A DNA stretch of 64,000 nucleotides. Source: Cyanobium sp. PCC 7001. GTDB lineage: Bacteria; Cyanobacteriota; Cyanobacteriia; PCC-6307; Cyanobiaceae. The position numbers and the translations under genes were made by a program. Below, piece by piece: positions 49,299-57,578 of the stretch. The number at the start of each line of letters is the position of its first letter. Position 1 is the first letter of the stretch. The DNA lies in contig NZ_DS990556.1 in assembly GCF_000155635.1 (NCBI RefSeq), positions 310,001 through 374,000 of the forward strand, in the 5' to 3' direction. The notes beneath the pieces are model-generated. The model was not told where the DNA came from. It did no database searches and saw only the letters and a list, made by a program, of their open reading frames with translations.

Positions 49299-49397
49299 TC
49301 AGCAGCTCCAATCGTTGTGGCGAGGCCCATCGGCGTTGCTGTTGTTCAAAAGGCATTTTTCTGGCCCTGACAGTGATTTGACCCCTCGGGGTCGCCA

Positions 49398-50396
49398 TTG
49401 ACACCAGTGGACGCCTGTGCGATTGGCACTAACAGCAACTGTGTTGAGCTGTTTGATCGCCAAATTGCTGCGCGACCTGTTGTTTTGCTTCCGGTTTTGT
49501 CCTTCGTCAAAACAACGAACGCGTTCTTCGCTGCTTCCGTCGCTTCGCTCACGGCATCGGCCTCAGCCCTGGCGCCGGCCCAGCCCGCGATGGCGGCCCT
49601 CGGTCCTCCCACCCTCGGCACAGTGGGCGGCAGTGCCGGCCGGGTGCTCACCACCATCCCGGTGCCCCCTCCCGTTCACCGCTCCCATGGCGCGTCGGCC
49701 GTGCCCGCCGCCGCCCGGCCCCTGCCCCAGCCCCACTCCGTGGCCCTCTCGGTGCCCCTGCCGCCCCCGGGGCCGCGGGTCTACGCCATCACCCCCGAGC
49801 GGCGCGCCCTGCTCAACACCATCCGCTACGCCGAGGGCACCTGGGCCGGTGGTGCCGACGTGGGCTATCGGATCATGTTCGGCGGCGGGCTGATGCCCTC
49901 CCTGGATCGCCACCCCAACCGGGTGGTGCGCACCGCCCGCTATGCCAGCGCCGCCGCCGGTGCCTACCAGTTCATGCCTCCCACCTGGGCGATGGTGTCC
50001 CGCGCTCTCGGCTTCCGGCTGCAGGGTCCTGACGCCTTCGGTCCCCAGGTGCAGGACCAGGCCGCCCTCTACCTGGTGCAGCGCCGCGGTGCTCTTCATC
50101 TGGCCGACCAGGGCCAGTTCACCCCCTACCTGGCCCACCGCCTCGCCCCGGAATGGGCCTCCTTCCCCACCCTGGCCGGCCGCAGCTTCTACGGCCAGCC
50201 CGTGAAGCGCTACCAGGAGCTGCGCCAGTTCTACGAGCAGAACCTGGCCTACCTCCGCCAGCGCCAGCAGCGGGTGCTGGACGACCTGGCCGCCGCCGAA
50301 CCGCCGAAGCCGGTGAAGCCCGCCTGCCTGCCGTCCGATTCGCTCCGTTGCCAGCTCGAGGCCCTCGACACCCTCGGGCCCCGCTCGGCCAGCTGA
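49398..50396 (+). CDS. Lysozyme-like muramidase, GH104 type, exported
   Basis: The 332-residue frame starts at TTG 49398 and has a hydrophobic segment (VVLLPVLSFVKTTNAFFAAS) and a Pro/Ala-rich stretch before the catalytic domain at about residue 125. The domain shows RRALLNTIRYAEGTW with the catalytic Glu, YRIMFGGGLMPSLDRHPN, ASAAAGAYQFMPPTWAM and the later helices of lambda-R-like glycosidases. Such enzymes cut peptidoglycan glycan strands. Phage origin is possible, but no phage genes surround it and cyanobacteria carry chromosomal copies. The start is uncertain because no ATG precedes the export segment. Confidence 0.8.
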   Translation: MTPVDACAIGTNSNCVELFDRQIAARPVVLLPVLSFVKTTNAFFAASVASLTASASALAPAQPAMAALGPPTLGTVGGSAGRVLTTIPVPPPVHRSHGASAVPAAARPLPQPHSVALSVPLPPPGPRVYAITPERRALLNTIRYAEGTWAGGADVGYRIMFGGGLMPSLDRHPNRVVRTARYASAAAGAYQFMPPTWAMVSRALGFRLQGPDAFGPQVQDQAALYLVQRRGALHLADQGQFTPYLAHRLAPEWASFPTLAGRSFYGQPVKRYQELRQFYEQNLAYLRQRQQRVLDDLAAAEPPKPVKPACLPSDSLRCQLEALDTLGPRSAS

Positions 50397-50451
50397 TCGC
50401 CCGACCCCCTCGAACGCGACAAGCCGAACCAGCGGCTCGGGTGCAGCGGCT

Positions 50452-51273
50452 TCAGCTCTCGTCGGGCTTGATGCGGCTGCGCCCCACCGTGTTCTGGGCG
50501 ATCAGGTAGGCCGCTGCAATGGCACCGGAGAACCCCAGGCCGTTGCGCAGCAGAGGCAGCAGATCGTCGGTGCGGGTCACGATCGGGGCCACGCCGAACA
50601 CGCCGAACAGGATCACCCACAGCGGTGAGAGCAGCAGCACCCACGCCCACTCCACCGTGCGGCCCTCCTGGCGGGGGTAGGCGGCGAAGCCCACGATCAG
50701 GCCGCCCAGGATCGAGGTGGCGAGGGTGAGCACCCACTGCTCGTTGGGCAGACCCGGCACCACCTGGCAGCCGCCCCGCTCCAGGCAGGTCTCCACCGCG
50801 GCCAGGGCATCCACGATGGCGCCGTCCTCGCCGTGGTCGCGCACGTAGTACTGGTTGCCGAAGCGGGTCTGCAGCTCCACCCAGTAGGTGCGGGGCATCA
50901 GGGCGAACAGCGCGTCGCCCACGTTGAAGTTCAGCAGGTTGCCGCCGCGGGGGTCGGCCACCAGCAGCAGGCTGCGCTCATCCAGATTCCAGAACTCCTT
51001 CACCGCCAGTCCCGGCGTGCGTTCGTACTGGGTGAGCACGCGCAGCTTCCAGCCCGTCTCCGCCTCGAAGCGGGTGAGGTGCTCCTCCAGCTCGGCCCGC
51101 TGGCCGTCGGTGAGGGCCCGGGCCAGATCGATCACGGGGGTGGGGTGGTCCGGCAGCAGCTCCGGGTTGTCGTAGGCGTGGGCAGGGCCCGCCCACCCAC
51201 CGATCAGGGCGCAGAAGAGCAGCGTCAGCGCCGCCAGTGTGGTTGCCGCCCGCTTGGCCAGACTCCTTCCCAT
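50452..51273 (-). CDS. psb32: Psb32-like photosystem II repair protein (TPM domain)
   Basis: The 273-residue protein has a signal peptide (TTLAALTLLFCALIGGWAGP, cut after AHA), a TPM/TLP18.3 domain starting TPVIDLARALTDGQRAELEE with EAETGWKLRVLTQYERTPG and VADPRGGNLLNFNVGD, and two or three C-terminal helices (LATSILGGLIVGFAAYP; WVLLLSPLWVILFGVFGVAP; GFSGAIAAAYLIA). This layout matches cyanobacterial Psb32, the relative of plant TLP18.3, which protects and repairs photosystem II after light damage. Divergent from the methyltransferase gene, about 40 bases apart. Confidence 0.8.
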   Translation of the reverse strand: MGRSLAKRAATTLAALTLLFCALIGGWAGPAHAYDNPELLPDHPTPVIDLARALTDGQRAELEEHLTRFEAETGWKLRVLTQYERTPGLAVKEFWNLDERSLLLVADPRGGNLLNFNVGDALFALMPRTYWVELQTRFGNQYYVRDHGEDGAIVDALAAVETCLERGGCQVVPGLPNEQWVLTLATSILGGLIVGFAAYPRQEGRTVEWAWVLLLSPLWVILFGVFGVAPIVTRTDDLLPLLRNGLGFSGAIAAAYLIAQNTVGRSRIKPDES

Positions 51274-51311
51274 GCACCGTGCTCCGTGACAATGCATTCT
51301 CCCCGAGCTTG

Positions 51312-52529
51312 GTGCCGGTCGTGAGCGGCACGCCGCCGGCCTGCCCGGACTGGCTGGTGCAGCGGCTGCGGGAGCGCGGCGGTGCGGTGCCCTTCCAGCG
51401 CTACATGGACTGGGCGCTGCACGATCCCCACCACGGCGCCTATGGCGCCGGCCGCCTGCGGATCGGACGCGACGGCGACTTCGTCACCTCCCCCTCCCTG
51501 GGCCCCGACTTCGCGGCCCTGCTGGCGCCCCAGCTGGCCGACTGGCTGGCCGCCCTGGGCACAGGAGCGCTGGCCCTGGTGGAGGCGGGTCCAGGCGAGG
51601 GGTCCCTGGCCCTGGCGCTGGCCGAGGCCCTGCAGCGCCACTGGCCCGAGCTTGCCGGCCGCACCACCCTGTGGCTGGTGGAGCCGAACACCGGCATGGC
51701 GGAGCGGCAGCGACGGCGGCTGCAGGGGTCGCCCCTGCCCTGCCGCTGGACGTCCTGGCAGGAGCTCGCCGCCGCTCCGGTGCGGGGCGTGGTGCTGGCC
51801 CACGAGGTGCTGGATGCCCTGGCGGTGGAGCGGATCGTGTGGGACGGGGCGCTCTGGCGCCGCCAGCAGGTGCGGCTCGTGGAGGCCGGTCCCACCGGGG
51901 CGTGGTTGCGGCTCGAGCCCGGCGAACCCCTGGAGCCTGAGGCCCTGGCCCAACTCGCCGCCCTCGGGCTGGAGCCGCCCGGCGACCAGCGGCCGCCCGG
52001 TTGGTGCAGCGAGCTCCACCCCGGATCCGGCCCCTGGCTGCAGGCCTGCGCCGCGGCCCTGGCCGACGGACCGCTGCTGGTGATCGACTACGCCCTGGAG
52101 GCCTGGCGTTACTACGCCCCCCAGCGCTCCGCCGGCACCCTGCTGGCCTACCGGGGCCAGCGGGCCAGCCCGGACCCGTTGCTGGAACCCGGAGCCTGGG
52201 ATCTCACCGCCCATCTCTGCATCGACACCCTGCAGCACCAGGCCCGTGCGGCCGGCTGGCAGGTGCTCGGGCAGTGCCGCCAGGGGGAGGCCCTGCTGGC
52301 CCTGGGTCTGGCCGAACGGCTGCACGGTCTGCAGCAGGCCCCTGAGGCCGGCGAGGCCTCAGGGCTGGCGGAGCTGCTGGAGCGCCGGGAGGGGCTGCTC
52401 CGTCTGGTGGATCCCCACACCCTGGGGGATTTCCGCTGGCTGGCCTTCAGCCGCGGTGCCATGGCCACCCCCCGCTTTCTCCTGCCCCCCGATCCCGGGT
52501 CCTGGGCCACCCGCCAAACCCCGGCGTGA
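51312..52529 (+). CDS. MidA/NDUFAF7-type SAM-dependent methyltransferase
   Basis: The about 405-residue protein has the family motifs: RYMDWALHDPHHGAYGAGRL, GDFVTSPSLGPDFAALLAPQ, LVEAGPGEGSLALAL (SAM-binding), GVVLAHEVLDALAVERIVW and LVIDYALEAWRYY. NDUFAF7 methylates an Arg of a complex I subunit in mitochondria; bacterial targets are unknown. It is tempting that the next genes are complex-I-related Mrp antiporter subunits, 25 bases downstream, but a link is only inferred. No ATG opens the domain; TTG 51309, GTG 51312 and GTG 51321 are all possible starts. Confidence 0.85.
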   Translation: MPVVSGTPPACPDWLVQRLRERGGAVPFQRYMDWALHDPHHGAYGAGRLRIGRDGDFVTSPSLGPDFAALLAPQLADWLAALGTGALALVEAGPGEGSLALALAEALQRHWPELAGRTTLWLVEPNTGMAERQRRRLQGSPLPCRWTSWQELAAAPVRGVVLAHEVLDALAVERIVWDGALWRRQQVRLVEAGPTGAWLRLEPGEPLEPEALAQLAALGLEPPGDQRPPGWCSELHPGSGPWLQACAAALADGPLLVIDYALEAWRYYAPQRSAGTLLAYRGQRASPDPLLEPGAWDLTAHLCIDTLQHQARAAGWQVLGQCRQGEALLALGLAERLHGLQQAPEAGEASGLAELLERREGLLRLVDPHTLGDFRWLAFSRGAMATPRFLLPPDPGSWATRQTPA

Positions 52530-52554
52530 TGCGGCTACTGTCAGCGCGCCGCGC

Positions 52555-52980
52555 GTGGGCTCACCCCTGATCGACACCTTCCGACTGCTGGAAGCCCTGG
52601 TGCTGGGGGCCCTGCTGGCGGGGTTGCTCGGGTTGATCGGCCGCCAGAACCTCTTCCTCAAGGCCCTGGCCATGGACGTGATGGGCACCGCCGCGGTGGC
52701 CCTGTTCGTGCTGGTGGCCGCCCGCAGCGGACTGCGCACTCCTGTGGTGGCGGATCCGGACGCGCTGCGCACCCTTGGCTCCTGGGCGGATCCGATTCCC
52801 CAGGCCGTGATTCTCACTGCGATCGTGATCGGCCTCTCGATCCAGGCCGTGCTGCTGGTGGTGATCACCAGACTCTCGGCCGTGGACCCGCTCCTGGAGG
52901 CGGCCAGCTTCGAGCAGCTGCAGGCCGGCCGGCCCACCCCGAACCCGGCGGGCGCCGCCCCCGGCACCGGAGCGCCATGA
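52555..52980 (+). CDS. mrpC: Mrp antiporter subunit C (NuoK-like)
   Basis: The 141-residue protein has three helices: EALVLGALLAGLLGLIGRQN, LAMDVMGTAAVALFVLVAA and, after DPIPQAVILTAIVIGLSIQA, the last one into VLLVVITRL. The DPIPQAVILTAIVIG segment is the NuoK/MrpC signature. It would be part of a multi-subunit Na+/H+ (or K+/H+) antiporter in the membrane. GTG start at 52555. Overlaps subunit D by four bases (ATGA). Confidence 0.85.
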   Translation: MGSPLIDTFRLLEALVLGALLAGLLGLIGRQNLFLKALAMDVMGTAAVALFVLVAARSGLRTPVVADPDALRTLGSWADPIPQAVILTAIVIGLSIQAVLLVVITRLSAVDPLLEAASFEQLQAGRPTPNPAGAAPGTGAP

Positions 52981-54530
52981 GCCTGCTGATCGCCTGGCTG
53001 CTGTTCCCGTTCCTCGGAGCCTTCCTCTCGGCCCTGCTGCCCTCCACGGGCCGCTGGCTGGCCCTGGTCTGCGCCCTGCTCACCACGGCCGTGGGGGTGC
53101 TCCTGTTCAACGGCACCTGTCCCTGGTTCCTCCAGCTCACCGGCCCCCTGGGGGTGCTGCTGCAGGCCGATGCCCTGGCGGCACCGTTCCTGCTGCTCAA
53201 CGGGCTCGTGGTGCTGGCCGTGCTGCTCGACACCTGGAGCCGGAAGCCGCCCGGCCCCTTTCTGCTGCTGCTGATGGTGCTGCTGGGCGGGCTCAATTCA
53301 GCCTTCCTGGCGGTGGATCTGGTGAGCCTCTACGTCGCCCTCGAGGTGGTGGGGGTCACGGCGTTTCTGCTGATCCTGCAGAAACGGGAACCCCAGCAGC
53401 TCTGGATCGCCCTGCGCTACCTGCTGGTGGGCAACACGGTGATGACCCTCTATCTCGTGGGGGCCGCGCTGCTCTATCTGCAGACCGGCAGCTTCCGCCT
53501 GATGGCCCTTGGCGCCCCGGGACTCGATCCCCGCAGCCTGGCCGTGGTGGTGGCCCTGCTGCTGGTGGGTCTGCTCACCAAGTCGGGGGTGTTCCTCTCC
53601 GGGCTGTGGCTGCCCCGCACCCACGCCGAGGCCCCTGCCGAAGTGTCGGCCCTGCTGTCCGGGGTGGTGGTGGCCGGCGGGCTCTGCCCCCTGCTGCGGC
53701 TGGCCCTGCAGTTGCCCCAGCTGCAGCCCCTGCTGGCGGCGATCGGCCTGGCCAGCGCCCTGCTGGCCCTGATCTACGCCCTGGCGGACACCGATCTCAA
53801 ACGGGTGCTGGCCTGGAGCACCCTGGGCCAGGCCGGCCTGGTGCTGCTCAGCCCCGCCAGCGGCGCCATGTACGCCCTGGCCCATGGCCTGGCCAAGGCC
53901 TGCCTGTTCCTGCTGGCGGGTCGCCTCGGCAGCAGGGATCTCACCACCTGGCGGCTCCAGCCCCTGCCGTCGGCCCTCGGCGTGCCCTGGCTGCTGGCCT
54001 CCCTCTCGATCGCCGGTGCGCCGTTCCTGCTCGGCTTCTGGACCAAGGCCCAGCTCTCCGCCGGCGTCGAGCGCTCCGGAGCCGCAGGAGCGCTGCCCGA
54101 TGGGCTGCTGCTGGCCATGGTGGGCACCGCGGTGGTGTACGCCCGGCTCTGCTGGCGGCCGATCCGCTGGCAGCCTGGGGGCCTGCCCGTGGGTCCCTGG
54201 CTGCTGGCGGGCCTGTTGCTGCTCGGTGGACTGGCCCTTGGCCCCCTGCCGCCCCTGGAAACCACCACCAAGGCCGTGGGGGTTCTGGCCATCGGGCTCG
54301 GGCTGTTCAGCGGCCTCACCCTGATCACTCTCGCCCGGCAGCGCCGCCGCCAGCCCGGCAGCGCCACCCCCGCCCCGGCCCCCGCCCCCGAACTGGTTCC
54401 CTGGCCTGCGCCCCTGCCCCTCGGGCTGCCCGACATCGAGCGCCTTCAGGAGCTGCTGGGTGGTGTGGCCGTGGTGGGAGCTGCCCTGGTGGGCCTGCTG
54501 ATGCCCCAGGAGGTGCTGTGGCCCGGATGA
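52977..54530 (+). CDS. mrpD: Mrp antiporter subunit D (NuoN/ND2-like proton-conducting)
   Basis: The 517-residue protein has about 14 helices and the proton-channel family pattern: FLAVDLVSLYVALEVVGVTA with the conserved Glu, LVGLLTKSGVFLSGLWLPRT with Lys, HAEAPAEVSALLSGVVV with the usual PS(A/E)VSALL motif, and LKRVLAWSTLGQAGLVLLSP. These carry the charged residues that move protons in complex I and Mrp complexes. It is shorter than MrpA. It is the only large antiporter-like subunit in this operon. Overlaps its neighbours by four bases on both sides. Confidence 0.9.
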   Translation: MSLLIAWLLFPFLGAFLSALLPSTGRWLALVCALLTTAVGVLLFNGTCPWFLQLTGPLGVLLQADALAAPFLLLNGLVVLAVLLDTWSRKPPGPFLLLLMVLLGGLNSAFLAVDLVSLYVALEVVGVTAFLLILQKREPQQLWIALRYLLVGNTVMTLYLVGAALLYLQTGSFRLMALGAPGLDPRSLAVVVALLLVGLLTKSGVFLSGLWLPRTHAEAPAEVSALLSGVVVAGGLCPLLRLALQLPQLQPLLAAIGLASALLALIYALADTDLKRVLAWSTLGQAGLVLLSPASGAMYALAHGLAKACLFLLAGRLGSRDLTTWRLQPLPSALGVPWLLASLSIAGAPFLLGFWTKAQLSAGVERSGAAGALPDGLLLAMVGTAVVYARLCWRPIRWQPGGLPVGPWLLAGLLLLGGLALGPLPPLETTTKAVGVLAIGLGLFSGLTLITLARQRRRQPGSATPAPAPAPELVPWPAPLPLGLPDIERLQELLGGVAVVGAALVGLLMPQEVLWPG

Positions 54531-54946
54531 TCACCATCGCCCTGCGCCTGCTGATCTGGTGTCTGCTCAGCGCCGATCTCGGTACCACGAACGTGGCCAT
54601 CGGCCTCGCCGTGGCCCTGGCCCTGCCCCAGGCGCGCCACAGCCGCCATCTGCCGCTGCGCCAGTTGTTCCGGTTGCTGCTGGCCTGCCTGGTGGCCATC
54701 CCGGTGGCCTACGCGGAGGCGGTGCGCCTGCTGCTGCGGGGTCCGCGCCTGGAGGGCCGCCAGGAGGCGTCGCCGGTCACGGCCCGCGGTTCGGCGCTGC
54801 TCACCTTCCTGGAGGTGTTCCGCATCACCCTCACCCCGCTCACGATCGCCCTCGGGGTGGAGCGGGGGGGCCGTGCCTACCGGATCCACCGCATGGGCCG
54901 GCCCCTCCCTCCGGGCGAGGGTGCCAGCGGCACCGAGTTGCCCTGA
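54527..54946 (+). CDS. mrpE: Mrp antiporter subunit E
   Basis: The 139-residue protein has two or three N-terminal helices (ITIALRLLIWCLLSADLGTT, NVAIGLAVALALP, FRLLLACLVAIPVAYAEAVR) and a soluble tail with TFLEVFRITLTPLTIALGVE, as in MrpE/MnhE. The subunit is needed for assembly of the antiporter in other bacteria. ATG at 54527 overlaps the stop of subunit D; a GTG nine bases upstream is also possible. The stop lies within a 14-base tandem duplication. Confidence 0.85.
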   Translation: MITIALRLLIWCLLSADLGTTNVAIGLAVALALPQARHSRHLPLRQLFRLLLACLVAIPVAYAEAVRLLLRGPRLEGRQEASPVTARGSALLTFLEVFRITLTPLTIALGVERGGRAYRIHRMGRPLPPGEGASGTELP

Positions 54947-54966
54947 TGGAGGTGCCCTGATGGAGG
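54939..54966 (+). repeat. Tandem 14-base repeat between mrpE and mrpF
   Basis: TGCCCTGATGGAGG occurs twice in exact tandem. The first copy holds the mrpE stop; the second supplies a GGAGG ribosome binding site ahead of the mrpF ATG at 54974. Confidence 0.95.
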
Positions 54967-54973
54967 TGCTCCC

Positions 54974-55222
54974 ATGGCGGTGATCCTGCTCGGCATGGTG
55001 CTCGCCCTGCTGCTGCCGATCCTGGTGGCCTGCCGCTCGGCCGATGTGTGGCACCGGCTGGCGGCCTTCGCCAGCGTGTCCACCAAGGTGGCGATTCTCA
55101 TGCTTGCCGTCTCGGTGGTGCGGGACGACTGGATGCTCGGCATCGTCGGGGTGATTGTGCTCAGCGTGGGCAATGCGGCCGTGATGCTGCTGGCCAACCT
55201 GCTGCGGGGGGTGGATCGATGA
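54974..55222 (+). CDS. mrpF: Mrp antiporter subunit F
   Basis: The 82-residue protein has three helices: VILLGMVLALLLPILVACRS, VSTKVAILMLAVSVVRDDWM and LGIVGVIVLSVGNAAVMLLA. The size, helix spacing and RSADVWHRLAA turn fit MrpF/MnhF. The family small subunit contributes to ion movement and also to bile-salt or sodium efflux in some bacteria. GGAGG lies 7 bases before the start. Confidence 0.85.
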   Translation: MAVILLGMVLALLLPILVACRSADVWHRLAAFASVSTKVAILMLAVSVVRDDWMLGIVGVIVLSVGNAAVMLLANLLRGVDR

Positions 55223-55253
55223 AGGCTGCACACAGCAACGGGAGGCCGCTGCC

Positions 55254-55580
55254 ATGAGCGAGGGAACGAGCCTCACCCTGCACCTGAGCACCCTGCTGCT
55301 GCTGGCCGGGCTGGTGCTGTGGTTCGGCGGCACCTGGCCGCTGCTGGGCCGTGGCAGCTTCCTGCGCAAGCTCCACTACCTGGGCATCGCCGACACCCTC
55401 GGCTCGGCCCTGATGGTGGTGGGCCTGCTGCTGCGCTTCAAACCCGAGTGGCCGCTGCTGCTGCTCGCGCTGCTGTCGCTGGTGGTGTGGAACACGATCT
55501 TCGGCTACGTGCTGGCCAGCTGCTCCCAGCCGTTGCCGCCCGCCTCCCCCCCCGCAGTGCGGGAGGAGCACCAGCCATGA
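55254..55580 (+). CDS. mrpG: Mrp antiporter subunit G
   Basis: The 108-residue protein has three helices (STLLLLAGLVLWFGGTWPLL; YLGIADTLGSALMVVGLLLR; WPLLLLALLSLVVWNTIFGY). The RGSFLRKLHYLGIADTLGSA stretch corresponds to the DxxxRLHxxxxxDTLG signature of MrpG/MnhG. It has a short Pro-rich tail. The stop overlaps the next ATG (ATGA). Confidence 0.85.
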   Translation: MSEGTSLTLHLSTLLLLAGLVLWFGGTWPLLGRGSFLRKLHYLGIADTLGSALMVVGLLLRFKPEWPLLLLALLSLVVWNTIFGYVLASCSQPLPPASPPAVREEHQP

Positions 55581-56143
55581 CCGCACCAGCCATCACCCTC
55601 AGCGGCGATGCCGCCCTGCTGATCCCGCTCACGGCGCTGCTGCCGCTCACGGCGATCCTCCTGGTCACCCAGCCCAACCCCTATCAGACGCTGGTGATGC
55701 GGGGAATCCTGGGGGCGGTGGCGGCCCTGATCTACGCCCTGCTGGGAGCCGCCGACGTGGCCCTCACCGAAGCCCTGGTGGGCACCTTGCTCTCCACCAC
55801 CCTCTATGCGGTGGCGCTGCGCTCCTCCATGGTGCTGCGGCTGGCCCTGCCGGGCGGCACCATGCCGCCCCAGCTGGTGCAGCGGCGGCTGCGGAGCTGG
55901 CTGGAGCCCCTCCACCTGCGGCTGGAACTGCTCAGCGAGCCGGCCCCGGGGGATTCGGGCCTCCATGGTCTGCTGCTGCAGGGCGCGAACCTGGAGCACT
56001 TCGAGCTGCAGCTGCATCGGCCCCAGCTCCACGAGCGGCTGTCGGCCCTGCCCGGTGCCGCCGACTGGCGGGCCGATGGACACAGCCTCGTGCTGCTGCC
56101 CCCGCCAGCCCCCCAGCCCCCCTCCCAGGACGCGGCCCCATGA
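55577..56143 (+). CDS. DUF4040 / MbhD-like subunit (short MrpA C-terminal equivalent)
   Basis: The 188-residue protein has about three N-terminal helices: LIPLTALLPLTAILLVTQPN, QTLVMRGILGAVAALIYALL and GAADVALTEALVGTLLSTTL with YAVAL. The LGAADVALTEALVG motif is that of the DUF4040/MbhD domain, which in standard Mrp complexes is fused to the C-terminus of the large subunit MrpA. Here it stands alone with a soluble, Leu/Pro-rich tail of about 85 residues. Cyanobacterial operons are known to carry such split forms. ATGA overlaps on both sides. Confidence 0.8.
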   Translation: MTAPAITLSGDAALLIPLTALLPLTAILLVTQPNPYQTLVMRGILGAVAALIYALLGAADVALTEALVGTLLSTTLYAVALRSSMVLRLALPGGTMPPQLVQRRLRSWLEPLHLRLELLSEPAPGDSGLHGLLLQGANLEHFELQLHRPQLHERLSALPGAADWRADGHSLVLLPPPAPQPPSQDAAP

Positions 56144-56802
56144 GCTGGATCTACGCCCTGGCGGCAGTGCTCCTCTGCCTGGCGCCCCTGCTGCTGAGCC
56201 TGCCGGAGCCACCTCCCCTCGATCGCGTGCTCGAGCTGCTGCTGCAGAGCGGTGACGTGCCGAACCTGGTGTCCACCGTGATCCTCAAGACCCGCCTCTA
56301 CGACACGGTGGCCGAGGTGGTGGTGTTCACGCTGGCCTCGATCGGGGTGCGCTGGATCTTCAGTGGTGAGCCCAGCCAGCGACGCATCCGGGGCCTCCAG
56401 GATGCGCCTTCGGTGGTGCTCTGTCAGCTGGGCTCCACCGTGTGTGCCCTGGTGGCGGTGGAACTGGCCCTGCGCGGCCATCTCTCGCCGGGGGGCGGCT
56501 TCGCGGCCGGCGTGGCCGGCGGCACGGCCATCGGCCTGTTGCTGATCAGCGGTTCGGTGCGCCTCGCCGACCGGCTCTACCAGCGCTACCGCGCTGACCT
56601 GTGGGAGAAGGCCGCGGTGGTGGCCTTCCTGGTGGTGGCCCTGCTCAGCCTCGAGGGGTTCACGCCCTGGGGACCCGGAACCTTCGGCGCCATCGACAGC
56701 GGAGGCTGGATACCCCTGCTCAATGTGCTGGTGGCCGTGAAGGTCACCCTGGGCTCCTGGGCCATGGTGCAGCTGCTGGTGCGCTACCGCGGCCTGCTCT
56801 AG
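56140..56802 (+). CDS. mrpB: Mrp antiporter subunit B, with MbhE-like N-terminus
   Basis: The 220-residue protein begins with a short helix (WIYALAAVLLCLAPLLLSLP), then DVPNLVSTVILKTRLYDTVA with EVVVFTLASIGV, the MbhE-like segment that in other systems ends MrpA. The rest is MnhB: SVVLCQLGSTVCALVAVELA, LRGHLSPGGGFAAGVAGGTA, and LNVLVAVKVTLGSWAMVQLL. It closes the operon. The last four bases overlap the stop of a convergent gene. Confidence 0.85.
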   Translation: MSWIYALAAVLLCLAPLLLSLPEPPPLDRVLELLLQSGDVPNLVSTVILKTRLYDTVAEVVVFTLASIGVRWIFSGEPSQRRIRGLQDAPSVVLCQLGSTVCALVAVELALRGHLSPGGGFAAGVAGGTAIGLLLISGSVRLADRLYQRYRADLWEKAAVVAFLVVALLSLEGFTPWGPGTFGAIDSGGWIPLLNVLVAVKVTLGSWAMVQLLVRYRGLL

Positions 56803-57467
56803 GCGTTGGCCGCCAGCCAGCCGTCCAGGCTCTGGCTGGGCTGCTCGGCCTTGCTGGTGATCTCGATGATCCGGCCCACGGCGGCCGGGGTTTCGAGCGC
56901 GTCCAGGCAGACGCGGGCCACGAGCCGCCGCGGGATGCTGTCGCTCTCCTGCTGGTCGGGCCCGCTGAACACGAGGCCCTCGGCGTCGAGCTGCTCCTCC
57001 CGTTCGCTCAGGCCGCCGGGGCGGACGACCGTCCAGTCGAGGCCGCTCTGCTCCAGCCAGCGCTCACCCAGCCGTTTCCACACCAGGATCAGGCCGAACA
57101 GGTTGAGCGGGTGCAGCCAGCGGCCGGCGCACAGGGAACTCACCAGCACCACCCGCCTGAGCCCCACCGCGTCGCAGGCCCTGATCTGGTCGCGCACGCC
57201 GAAGGCATCCACCTGGAGGGGGCCGGTGAGATCCACAGACGGTCTGGCGCCGGTGGCGATCACCAGGGCCTCGCAGCCGCGCAGGGCGTTCTGAAGCTCG
57301 GCGGTCTGGCCCAGCTGCAGCCGTACCACCTCCGCTCCCTCCAGTCCCGCGGGCAGCTCGGAGGTGGGCCGCACCAGGGCCTTGACCCGGTGGCCCCGAG
57401 CCAGGGCCTCCTGCACCACCCGCCAGCCGGTCTTTCCGGAGGCTCCGCTCACTGCGATCGTGGCCAT
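56799..57467 (-). CDS. NAD(P)-binding protein, atypical SDR
   Basis: The 222-residue protein opens with TIAVSGASGKTGWRVVQEAL, the nucleotide-binding loop of atypical (extended-like) SDRs, followed by GHRVKALVRPTSELP, EALVIATGARP, LRRVVLVSSLCAGRW, and DWTVVRPGGLSEREE. The usual YxxxK is not obvious (FGLILVWKRLGE at that place), as in NmrA/HSCARG-type or complex I assembly-like proteins. Such proteins often act as redox sensors or on quinones and tetrapyrroles. Substrate unknown. Overlaps mrpB tail-to-tail by 4 bases. Confidence 0.8.
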   Translation of the reverse strand: MATIAVSGASGKTGWRVVQEALARGHRVKALVRPTSELPAGLEGAEVVRLQLGQTAELQNALRGCEALVIATGARPSVDLTGPLQVDAFGVRDQIRACDAVGLRRVVLVSSLCAGRWLHPLNLFGLILVWKRLGERWLEQSGLDWTVVRPGGLSEREEQLDAEGLVFSGPDQQESDSIPRRLVARVCLDALETPAAVGRIIEITSKAEQPSQSLDGWLAANA

Positions 57468-57578
57468 GGCGGCACCGGCTCACTCAGGAGATCCGACCCT
57501 AGAAACCGGCACGCCCCCTCTGCCGCCCTGCCTAGCGTCGGCGCTCACGTGACCGTTCACCCCGCCTCCCGAGCTGCC

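Noticed and set aside
49398-50396. GH104-like lysozyme as part of a prophage
   Set aside because: No holin, structural or integrase genes surround it.
56601-57578. Upstream extension of the Rieske oxygenase frame
   Set aside because: It runs through mrpB and the antisense NAD(P)-binding gene; the oxygenase starts with MGWNNQWYAV at 57579.
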